The notes under the pieces: generated by a model
The model's database searches: none
What the model was told of the DNA's origin: nothing
Seen by the model: the letters and a program-made list of their open reading frames with translations, nothing else
Position numbers and translations under genes: made by a program
Shown: positions 24,015 to 36,521 of the stretch, one piece after another
Numbering within the stretch: the stretch's first letter is position 1
Layout of the letters: each line of letters begins with the position of its first letter
Source: Anoplolepis gracilipes
Lineage: Eukaryota > Arthropoda > Insecta > Hymenoptera > Formicidae
Reading direction: 5' to 3'
Length of the DNA stretch: 64,000 bases
NCBI RefSeq assembly: GCF_047496725.1
Contig: NC_132977.1
Span: forward strand, 7,634,501 to 7,698,500

Positions 24015-27000
24015 ATGTACAGTGGACAATGTGTCACTCTTCTGTCGTTATTTATTCTTGTACAGGGAGAATTTTTAGAAGCACCGTGCATGGTGAGTTA
24101 TCTGACAAATTTATTTATCTCGAAAATAATACGTAATGTTAAGATACTTTATGTGATTTTGTGAGTTGTTTACAATAAATAAATAAGTGAGAAATTAAAG
24201 AAATGCTCCTTTTAGCATGAGAAATAAATTATGTAACAAAAAAAAAGTATGATGTGTATATATTATTATTATTATTATAGATTTTCTATTTTATTTTTTT
24301 AGTACACATTTAAGCAATGCTATGGAGATGTAAACAATTATAAAATACAATACATAGATACAATACATAGATACAATCCTTCACTAATTAATTATTGTAC
24401 CGCTAAAGATATTCCTGACAATATCCACTTTGGTGTAAAACTGGATGTAAAGGGAGGGAACTATACTGGTATGTACATTCAATAATTAATTGACAAAACA
24501 ATAACGTTCATTATATATAATTATATCCATTAATTATATCTTCTTTTTTATTTAAGATTCTCTGAAAGTTGAGTTTGTACCACCTAAAAAAGAATGTGGA
24601 GTAGGGGTAGCCTTATTAGTTAATCCTTTGATCAAGAATGAAAAAGAATGTGATGAGTATGACTTTGGAGAAGAAAAAGACGTTAATCCATATATACATA
24701 CCATAGAGAGAACTCTGTGTATTCTTAGGAAAGATAATCAACTTATAAATTATAATGATGATTTGACAGTATCCTTATGTAAGGTAATAAACAATATTAT
24801 GACCTATATACAGACTTATATATTGACAAATTTGTAAAATAAATGATAATGAAGAAGACGTGACGATAAACGAAATGAGAATAAAATTCTTGTAAATGTA
24901 CAAGAATACTGTATTATACTTATAAATGTAAAATAATATTAAGAACGATAAAATAATATTATATATCTTGTAAATGTGCAAGAGTGTTATATTTGAAAAG
25001 AGATTAATCTTTGTGTGTGTGTATGTATACAGACACAATTATGTTAATAAAAAACATTTATTTAAAAATGATAAATAATTAATTTTAATTAATATTTCAG
25101 AAAAACATTGCATATGTATGGTTTGAATACATCTTTCAAGGATGTTACGCACTTATGTTTCATGTAGGTAGAAAATCATATGTGACAAAGGGCTATAAAT
25201 TCTTAAATACTACTTATCAACGTACAGAAGTGACAGAACCACAGTTTACCTGTAGATATGATACATATTATAATCTTGATCAAAGGTATAGTAGTAAATA
25301 ATTATGTGTACATAACAATTTATGTATAATGCATAAACCAATGTATATTTAATTACAAGCTCTCAGTAAACAGTCTATCTCCTATTGTAACCTAAGATAA
25401 ATTTATTTATAGAAAATTGTGATATTATGAAAAAGTCAAAATATAAAAGAGAATGTATGTATACATATGTACGTATCTGTTACAGACATGAATTAACGAA
25501 TCTTACATTAGATGTTTCGCTACCAATAAATACAGGAGCGTTACTTGAAGTGGGATTGATATCGTCACAAAATACATTAATTCCAGGAAAAGGCTGTATG
25601 TGGTATGGAGAACCGTTAATATTCACACAAAAAATTGATCTGGTAATATTTAGTTATTAAGAAAAATGTATGCATCTTCGTTTTTTTTTTTTGCGACTGA
25701 CATCCAAATTTAATTTCTTTATTTTCATAGGATACTAATTTTATGGAAGCACCGAAAGATAATTGTATTGTAAAAGTGGTAAATATTATCTCTTTTGGTT
25801 TATGATAAATTATTTTAATCAAACTCCAAATTCTCTATTGTTATATATTTATCTGCATGTATTACATTGAACAAAAACTTTGATCAAATAGATGCGGACA
25901 GCAAGTGGGGAATATATGAAGACTGTGCAATGTAATTTTCAAGTACAAACTACGAAAACTACAGATTACTGTTTTTTATATCGCGTAGTTGATGATCGGT
26001 GTTATAAAAATACTATCTGGAAACCACCAGGTGTAAATACAACATTGCCATGTACATGGATAAAAGGTGAGTGCAAATCAAGAATAAGAAACTTTACAAA
26101 AAAGTTATAACTGAAGACAATGTATCTTTTGTTGTATTATAGTACAATACATACCTATTTTGCCATTTAATAAATCGAAAAGATATTTTAAATTTTATAT
26201 AGAACCATTAATTTTTACAGAGACTTTATTTTTATAAACTAATGTGGTGTATTACAAATTATCTTTGCAGGTTGTGCGAATGCTACATTATATGATAAGA
26301 TTGGTGCAATGGCAAAATCAGAGAAATTAGTGGGTGCAAACTTACAATTGCCAATCATCGCCTTTGTATTGATCGGATTGGCGATAATCGGAACATTATG
26401 TTTCTGGTACCTATGTACTCGAAAGAAGGAGGTCACCTTATATTTCAAGCCACATCACGATGATTTTCTGAATTCTGCTTGTTTAGAGTCTACTGATCTC
26501 AGTATCGTTGATAATAACGACAGTGAAAAGGAAATCGATCACGATAGTCTTTCTCATGACGATATTGTTCTTCTTTATACTAAAAATTCGATATCGTTTA
26601 TGGCATTAATGAAAGATTTTCGCGAAATACTTGCTAAGATGTGTTCCTGTTCTGTAAGTTTTCTATTACTTAGAATTGTTGATAATGAAATTTACATGAT
26701 ATCTATAACATAAGTTAATAAAATCAAAATTTTTGCGATTTAAAAAAGTATTTCGATTAAAATTTATATAATGCAAAGCATAATACAATCTCTGTCAAGG
26801 ATGTTTCTCACAACTATTGCTTTTAAAGGTATATGACTGGTATGATGAAGCTGAATGGAACAACGTAGCTAAAGTTGGTCCTGTTTCATGGTTTACCAAA
26901 TTACTTGATAGTAAATGTCGTGTTGTTTGGATAGATACACCGATAACAAGATCCATCGTTATATCAAAGATGAATAATTTGGATTTGAATAAATTCAATA

Positions 27001-27483
27001 AATACTCTGAAATTGGTGATTTTCGTGACGTGGCATTTCCCGCCGTACTTGAATTAGCAAAACGTAATACAAATGATACCATTCATCAGTATCGCAGACA
27101 TTTCGTCGTGAGGTAAGATTCATATTAAACTATTATTTTCATTAGAATGCCATTTTTTCTGGATTATGTCATAATTTGTATTATGTGCTTTATTCGTATA
27201 GATTTGGAGGGTTTGAAAGCATGGTAAATGTGAATGATCCGTTTCTGGATCTTTCTCCGCACGCGCGATATCACATGCCACAGCATCTTGCAGAATTGTG
27301 TTTAGATCTGTAAGTATATTACGTAAAATTGAAATGTTTAGTTTATTTAGATTAAATAATTTAAATTCTTTTAGATCAACCGTAAAACCACTTATTTCAA
27401 AACAGTTGAAGGCAGAAGAGAATCTTTTACAGCAGCGGTTGAAACTCATGGACGGAATCAATAATGTGAAAAATGTCGATTAA
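24015..27483 (+). CDS. Single-pass receptor with SEFIR domain (IL-17 receptor-like)
   Basis: Eleven exons, 24015-24092, 24303-24468, 24557-24783, 25101-25285, 25486-25642, 25731-25778, 25892-26066, 26271-26653, 26829-27112, 27202-27309 and 27375-27483, give 639 aa with all phases consistent. A hydrophobic signal peptide (residues 1 to about 18) starts at ATG 24015. The ectodomain of about 350 residues is cysteine-rich with several N-glycosylation sites. One membrane helix lies near 373-396, followed by a basic stop-transfer RKK. The cytoplasmic part begins DIVLLYTKNS (about 442) and has the SEFIR pattern: a helix with FREILAKMCSC, then VYDWYDEAEW, a GPVSWFTKLL helix, CRVVWIDTP and a late HARYHMPQHL. 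SEFIR domains recruit Act1-type adaptors through homotypic contacts. The receptor class is fairly sure; the ligand and the exact IL-17R subtype are unknown. Confidence 0.85.
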
Positions 27484-28376
27484 TATCATAAGTTGTTACA
27501 GGATCTCAGCACAATTATACTTTACAGTTGTCTAACAACAGTACTATATTCATGCGTTTCCAATGTGAAGTGATTTTAATAACATAAATTTGTGATTAAT
27601 CAAAGATGCTACCTCAATTGAAAATAAGACAGGCAATCTATAGTCTAGGGGTCTATAGTCACCACATCTGTTTTGATAAGATTATCGATTTGTATGTAAT
27701 TATGATGTTTTTCGATGTTGGAGTTAAGACAACCGTTGCGCCTTGTATTTTTAGAATTCATAAATCATAAGCCGCTCGTTGAACTTTACTAGACATAATA
27801 TCGTAAAAATATATCGCAATTTGTTTTAACTGTATACATTTATCATGTTGATATAGATATATTTTATATATAAAAAAAAATATATATATATATTTTTAAT
27901 AAAAATGTTGAGAAATTATATATATTATATGAAATCTATATATTCCAACAAGTATTCTCATGATCTGTTTTATATTTTATGTCACTGATACTGTGTATTT
28001 TGTTGTGTACATTTTATATAGTTAAAATATATTTATAAAAATTTCTATAATTATTTACAATCTAAGAGTAAAATTTATTATAGTGTTATTACAAATTTAG
28101 TCTTGCTTTGGTTCAACAACTTTTTAAAATTTACTTTATTAAAAATGAAGTTGAAGGCTCTGTTAGTGAATATTCATAAAGGAAACGGGCTAATTGAGAG
28201 CCAAGCGCGACAATCAAATTATTTTATTGCTGCTTTGACTTGTCCTTTATTTTCGTATCTGCATCCCATATCCTTGAGCGTGCTTAAAATAATAAATAAT
28301 TGCTCAGTCTCAGACAAAATGCGCTTCAAAAAAAGATGTGAATAAATCGTGCTGTAAAATTGCGTTTTAGTTTTAT
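27484..28376. other. 3' UTR and spacer downstream of the SEFIR gene
   Basis: AT-rich sequence with TA microsatellite near 27880-27900. The frame at 28103-28345 has no recognisable motif and is not called. Confidence 0.5.
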
Positions 28377-28831
28377 CCTGAGTTTTTCGGATCCATGGTC
28401 GCAGTAACGTGTATTTGCATATTTGTGATATTACCGCTGACAATGGTAGGTACAATTCTAAGGCGAAATCTCGTCGGGACACCGGATGTTCCGTGTCGCA
28501 TGAATGCGGTGCCTCGACCGATACCTGAGAAAAAGTGATTCATGGAACCGCTATTTTAATGCTCGGTGGAATTTTACCTTTTGGTTTGATCTTTGTTAAA
28601 ATGTACTTCATTTTTATCTCATTCTGGGCGTACAAAGTTTACTACATTTATGGCTTTATGTTATTAATATTCGTTATTCTCATGATAGTGACCGTGTGGG
28701 TCATTATTGTATGTACATATTTCTTACTAAGTCCCGAAGACTATTGATAGCAGTTATAGATAGGACAAGTTTTCTTGCGGCGGCCTCGACAACCGATTAC
28801 GACGACTACATTTATTCCTTTTACTACTTTA
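28377..28831 (+). pseudogene. TM9SF3-like pseudogene fragment, intronless
   Basis: Conceptual translation matches an internal part of TM9SF3-type nonaspanin membrane proteins: SMVAVTCICIFVILPL, VGTIL, VPCRMNAVPRPIPEKK, then GGILPFG, YFIFISFWAYK, YGFMLL and TYFLLSPEDY, then TSFLAAAST. It is broken by a TGA at 28536-28538 where the family has Trp, a one-base deletion at about 28548-28550, and TGA TAG at 28745-28750. Both ends are missing. The absence of introns over about 150 codons suggests a retrocopy. The intact parent gene is not in this window. Confidence 0.88.
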
Positions 28832-31605
28832 GATATATTCAAGATATATTTTTGGAAGATATAATATTCTAAAAATATACCTTAAATATTATATGTTATG
28901 CGCTTATAAGGCATACAACTGATGCGTTTGTTTTTAAACTGATAAATGCCAACATTATTAGGCTTTTGACTTGATTATCTTGAAGAACTATTAGAAAGCA
29001 ATAATATTCATTATCATTTTAGTTTTCAGTGAAAAAATCATTACATACTTTCTCAGTAAAGATTGCATTATCTTTACTACATTGCATTATGTATTCTAGT
29101 GATGACTAATATACATAGTATACACATCTAATATTTCTGTAAAAACCTCTGCATTTTCAGAAAACATACAAAATTATTAGTTTATTAGCTAACAAGAGAC
29201 AATAAAACTTTGAAAGAGATAAATAAAAAGTATATAAAAAAATTTAAGAGAAATATTATATTTGTTTCATTATATTAATAATAGTAAAATAAATTTATAA
29301 TTTTAATGTGTCCTCAACTTTTCAGTATCTTTCACCTTGTTCACTTTCCTCCAATCAAGATGAAAATTAAAATTAAATTGTATTGCTAAAAATATTATAA
29401 TAATCAATCTTTTTTATATTATTGAGTACAATCATATTTTTTAAAATATTTTTAACATATGTTAATACGTGTTACACATATTGTTTGATTTGTGTTCGTA
29501 TGCTCTATCTTAATGATAGGACAAAAATGCACTATAATTGAGTATCAGTACAAAAAGGAAATAAGACGATACATGCATAATGCATAGTATATCAGGATAT
29601 TTGAAATTCTATGACAATTCAGTATCCGTTTTAACGTCGTCATGATATTGATGAATTGAAATAATGAGCCTTATTTAATGATTTTTCTTTAAGAATATTA
29701 ACACGTTAACTGTAAAATTAGACAATGTATATTTGTTTTAATATTTCCAATAATTAAAATATATTTCATAGTATTTAAATATTGACACGTTAATTTTCAT
29801 ATTTTTTAATCTATTATTTTTCAGAATTTATTATTTTAATTACATTTATAATATTATAATTGTAAAATTAGATAATATTTATTTAATATTTCTAATAATT
29901 AAAATATATTTCATCAAACATAATTTTTTCTTCAATTATTGCGTTAATTCAAATTGATATAAGATTTTTTTATAAAACAATAAGATATAGAAAATATAAA
30001 ATAAATCTTGTGTGTGAATGTGTGCCTTAAGATTTTCTTTTCTCGAGATAGTTTTCATATAGATTTTCAGATTATATTCGCAATACTACTTAATGCAACT
30101 CGATAATATCGAGCTCGATAATATATAAATATCTATACTCAGAAAATTTTGAATAGTTACATAAAAAAAACATTTGTTATATTATTATTACTGATAAATT
30201 TTTTGCGCGAAACTCATGATCTATTTAAAATTGAAAATTTAAATAATTAAATGTAATTAAATAGCAACAACTTTATATCTTATATATATAATATTGTCAA
30301 TATACCATTTACATTTTATTCTTATATACAGTTTATATCTTTCATAAGGAACAAACAGTAACCCTTGTATAAGAGGTATTAATATTTGAGAAAATATTAC
30401 TGAACGCACACATATACGCACACAGTAAATTATTTGCTCGTTTCTTCATTTAATGGATTCTAACGAACGCACATTTATTGTTCTACATCGTTAGCTTCTA
30501 CACATGGGGCTCTTCAGGCGAAAAGATATTTCATTTCAAAATGCGCGTAGCGGAAGATTTATGTGAATATTTCTCTGTTATACAAATGTGTATAATCTTT
30601 GTTATACAAATGTGTATAATCTCTGTTGTATACAAAGAGAACTATTTTGCATATCTGAAAGAGAAAGAGAAATAATTATTTTGAAAAAGAACACGCACAC
30701 GTCCACAAGTGAAGGATTTTAAAATACACTCTAAATACTATTACGCATTTATAATGAGTAAGCAATCCAGTCTTCATTGTCGTCGTGTGTGATCTAATGT
30801 CTTTTGGACATTTTTACGAGAGGTTCAGCGTAATTTTGAGGTGACAACCTCCAAACCGCTGACGAAATTCAAATTTGATGGCATAGCTGTTTTAATGCGG
30901 ACACACATTTTTTCTTGGAACGTCTTCATGATTGACCGCATATTTTCGGATCGGATTCGCGGATAAGATAAATTCAACGAACGACGAAATATTATCGCGA
31001 TTAATATAATGGACGATACAATTGACTGATCAAATCGTAATAAAAATAATAAATATATAGCACCTACTTTAATATATTATGTTCAATCGAAATTTTCGAT
31101 ATTTCACGTTAATTAATTCAGTAAAGAATCTTCTTTAGAGAGTCGAGAAATGATGTCATAGTTTTATCTCGGAAATGAGAAATGTCTTCTCTTAGATTTA
31201 AATAATTAAAGTTAGCTCGCGTGGATCAAAGGTCGAAACTTTGTTACTCTTGAAGAAAAAAAAACGAACAATGAAGAAAAAGAGAGAGCGCTTTCTATGA
31301 AATATAGGAGATATATAAAAATATTTCTATACACGATATTGAGACCTGACGGATAATTGGAGTCATCTTCTCTCTTCCTGATACACGATTGCTTTCAATA
31401 AAAATAATTATCGTGTCGTTCTTTTGAGATATAAAAATCGATGGACCGTAGATGAGGGTGGAACAAATTGGGGATATCTATTACGCGGGTACAAACGACC
31501 CGTGCAGATAATGAATTCGATTGTTTGCCGGTGGTATTATCGCCCTACTCCCGGTAATAACGACCAATCGGGAAAAGGGAAGGGCGCCCGCTGTTACATT
31601 CGAAA
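28832..31605. other. Long intergenic AT-rich region
   Basis: No coding exon found. It includes a 57-bp direct repeat pair (29711-29770 and 29861-29914), a short tandem repeat at about 30588-30630, and mixed-composition DNA near 30780-31600 that may contain regulatory sequence for ImpL2. Confidence 0.5.
29711..29914 (+). repeat. Direct repeat pair
   Basis: A block beginning TGTAAAATTAGA and ending AATTAAAATATATTTCAT occurs at 29711-29770 and again at 29861-29914 with several substitutions and a few missing bases. Confidence 0.7.
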
Positions 31606-31645
31606 TATATAAATGGACCAATAACTGTTATACCGTTGTTCAGTC
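31606..31645 (+). promoter_or_regulatory. Candidate TATA/Inr core promoter of the ImpL2-like gene
   Basis: TATATAAA at 31606-31613 is followed by an arthropod-type initiator TTCAGTC at 31639-31645. The putative +1 A at 31642 is 34 bases from the T of TATAAA, slightly longer than usual. A strong donor 117 bases downstream completes a plausible first exon. Confidence 0.45.
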
Positions 31646-31758
31646 GGTCTCCTCGATTCGCCGGTGATAAACTGCGAGAGCTTGTCTTCTTTTTTCCATT
31701 TTTTCGAATCTCCCTCGGAACGAATAGTTATTCGGAAAATCGCAGCATTACACGCACG
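31642..31758 (+). other. Predicted non-coding first exon of the ImpL2-like gene
   Basis: The coding start at 33169 directly follows an acceptor (TTCTTCAG), so an upstream leader exon must exist. The segment from the initiator at 31642 to the strong donor ACG|GTAAGT at 31759 is the best candidate, giving a 1.4-kb intron. It contains no long open frame. Inference from signals only. Confidence 0.4.
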
Positions 31759-33168
31759 GTAAGTCACGCACAACTTCGGCATTCCACTTTTAAATCCAGA
31801 GAGAGAAAGAGAAGGAGAGATCCACCGCGAATATCTAACAAAAATTATTTTTTTTTTTTTTTATAAATACATGTGAATTTGTTATATACAGAATGTAACT
31901 GTATATAATATGTACTTTCTAATACATCGCTCGAAACAATTAATCAAATATTTTCTTTAACGCATATAATTAATTAGATCTAATACCTATCTTTAATAAT
32001 GAATAATCTCTTTGTGTCCATTAAATATATATTTTACGTAAATGAAAAATTTAGTTTTTTTTTGACAGTTCAAGTCAATGATCAGCATTTTTAAGTCTAG
32101 TTAAAAAATTCTTGAAAAGCTTACATTCTTTTAATGTTTTTTTAGTTGTTTCAAGCGGTGTATAGCCTGGCGAAGCTTACCAATTTCGCGAATAAAACTG
32201 CGCGTTAAACCGTGAGAGTCTCGACAAAAAATTGAAGCTTCTACATCAAGAAGCGTGCCTTTCGTGCACGTGTCTTTCGACCCGGTCCGTTTTCCCTCTC
32301 CATCTCGAGAGGCGGCTAAGGCAAACCAATCCGAGCCAAAACGGCTGATGCAACAAGGCAAAATAGCGCATCCACCGCATCTGACGTGCTCTTGCTCACG
32401 TACTTTTTCAACCGCTGTGGGTGGCACACGAGACATTAAAACGGCTCCCTAATCAATGTAAATTAATCGTTACGTGTTTGCATCATATATACAGAGTGTT
32501 CCCCGTCGCTAAGCACACTTTTCAGTCAATTTTTTCTTCACCAATACGCGTCATCATTGTACTTATAATCTTGGAATTAACGAGAGAATGAAAATTAAAA
32601 CTCGCTCGAGAACTAAGTTACAAGCGCGAAACGAATAGATGATAAAATAATATTCTTGACTTTGATAGAATTTTAATTTAAAATCTAGTGACACAAAGAT
32701 ACACATAATGTTGAGAATTAAAAAATTATACGATAAATAATGATCTCTTTCGTCATTTCCGCTGAGGAAAGAAAAATTGATTTCAAATTTTGGCCAAAGA
32801 AAAAAAGATTTAAAATTCAAAGAAAGTGCGTTTAGCGAGGGATATACACATGCATGAAAATACAAACAATATGAATATAATATATTAAATGCATTGCATG
32901 TACGAATGTTCATTTAGCACAAAGTTTTTTTTTTACATTCCATCACCTACTTACCCGGTGAAATTTCACTAATTCGGCGCGCGTGTTGCCCATCATGGAA
33001 ATAGACGGTATTAATTCGATTTATTATACGTAAAATCACGCAAATCGCTTGTTTTCCGTCTACTATCTCAGGTAAACATCTTCAGGACAACATCTCATCG
33101 CTTTCCTCTCTTAAAGGCAAATCTGATGTTTTAAACTCTTTTATATCACTGATGCGCTCTTTCTTCAG

Positions 33169-33663
33169 ATGCGGTTGTATCTCTCGAACTTTGCGCACCT
33201 TCTGGTGATCGTTGCCGTGTCCAGTGTAACCCTGGGTAATCCTTTGGCATTCTTACTACTGAATACATCGTACACGCGGGCAAATGTTGACCAGTCCATC
33301 GCGACGAATAGACTGACAAGTGATATTAAGCCGGCCGGCGAGAGAAAGGTGTATATCATCGATGAACATCTAATGAGCTAAAGTCTTAATGAGTTTATAA
33401 AATTTCTTTCTGTACTTATTTTGCTAATTTGCTACACAATTTCTCAGCTATTGAAATGCATGAGATCCAGTTGGATACTCTTTCTGTTGCGTGTGTGCTC
33501 CTCTCTACAATAGTCGTCTTCGTTCTAGCACCCAGGCTTTACATCGACTTGGACCAGCATTATACAGAATCCGCCAGATTCCTTGGAAGCCGCCGTCGGG
33601 TAAATATATTTTAATATAAAGTAACGATTAATATGAAACAAAATTGTACATATCGTGCATTGA

Positions 33664-33727
<64 letters not shown>

Positions 33728-34803
33728 GGAGTCGCGTGGAATTGCAATGCGAGGTAACTGGAACTCCACCGCCTCAAGTCTACTGGATAACCGGAAATGA
33801 ACCGGAAAGACAGGTCGATATTAATATTTATCTTGCTATTAACATTTATATTTCTCGTTTCATAAATCCTCGAAGATTTGTGATAAATCATTATATATTA
33901 TACAACATTACTTTCTTACATTTGTTCGATGTGATTGTGATCTGGCAGATTCAGGAATTGACCATGCGGGTCCAAGAAGTGAGTAATGCCGTATCCATGG
34001 ATAGGGAATTCGCTCAAATCTCTTCCACGTATGTGATCGATTGCGTCAGGCCTGAAGATCAAGGTTTAAAGTATTGTGTATCCGTATCTGAAAATATAGT
34101 GGCCCAATCGACAGCAACGGTACTCTTGGTTAATAGTGAGTAAAAACAGGCGGAATATTTTACACCCTTCATTTACATAAATAGATATATAAATAGATGC
34201 ATCAATAAAATATTAATTATCAATAAAATGATAATCCTAATATCATCTTATTGTCCACTAGCAACCAGAACAACCGTATGCAGCAGCGAAAGTCAACCTA
34301 CCATCACCTTGCACTCTCCCTGGAGATTCGCTATTCAACGGAAAACGGTGATTCTTCCGTGCAGAGCCGCTGGTCAACCGGCGCCTTATCTATTTTGGAT
34401 AGACAACATGGGCAACACCATAAGTCTCACCACACATACGAGACATACCGTTCTCGCTAATGGCGATCTGCAGATAACGGATCTCGAATGGGGCGACATG
34501 GGTCAATACACTTGCAAGGTGCAATCGGGATATACGGAGAAGAGTGTATCCACATTTCTGTATCCCGTAGGTAACGTATGTAATTAACTTTTGCGAATTT
34601 TTAGTAAGACTTGTGGGCTTAATGCATTCCAAGAAACTATGGTCAATATTAAGAAAGTCGTTCACAATTCACTCAAATATGTTCAATGTAACGTAATCTT
34701 CTTTAACACAACAATGTAATTGCAACTGTATATGATCTTTTCTATATTTCTTCTAGGAACCAGGAATAAGACAAACGGAAATTCCCGCATAAAAAGGACT
34801 TAA
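33169..34803 (+). CDS. ImpL2: Secreted two-Ig insulin-binding protein, ImpL2-like
   Basis: Exons 33169-33348, 33529-33599, 33729-33813, 33949-34135, 34262-34570 and 34757-34803 give 292 aa. A signal peptide (residues 1 to about 24) is followed by two Ig-like C2 domains. The first has Cys pairs in LQCEVTG and LKYCVSVS; the second has LPCRAAGQPAP, FWIDNMGN, LANGDLQITDLEW and MGQYTCKV. In flies ImpL2 is ecdysone-inducible, secreted, and binds insulin-like peptides to dampen insulin signalling. Exon 2 starts at the acceptor ending 33528 because this phase alone reads PPDSLEAAVGSRVELQC across the next junction. The donor after 33813 (GTCGAT) is weak, and the 135-nt intron it starts has no stop. 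The last tiny exon is the least certain part: without that splice the protein ends GNVCN at 34587. Confidence 0.87.
33669..33726 (+). repeat. (ATT)n microsatellite in ImpL2 intron 2
   Basis: About 19 ATT units run directly into the acceptor of exon 3, so the usual polypyrimidine tract is replaced by ATT repeats. Confidence 0.92.

Positions 34804-36521
<1,718 letters not shown>

Noticed and set aside
33429..33614. Alternative ImpL2 exon reading DLDQHYTESARFLG
   Set aside because: It cannot be joined in phase to the next exon. The frame reading PPDSLEAAVG continues correctly into SRVELQC.
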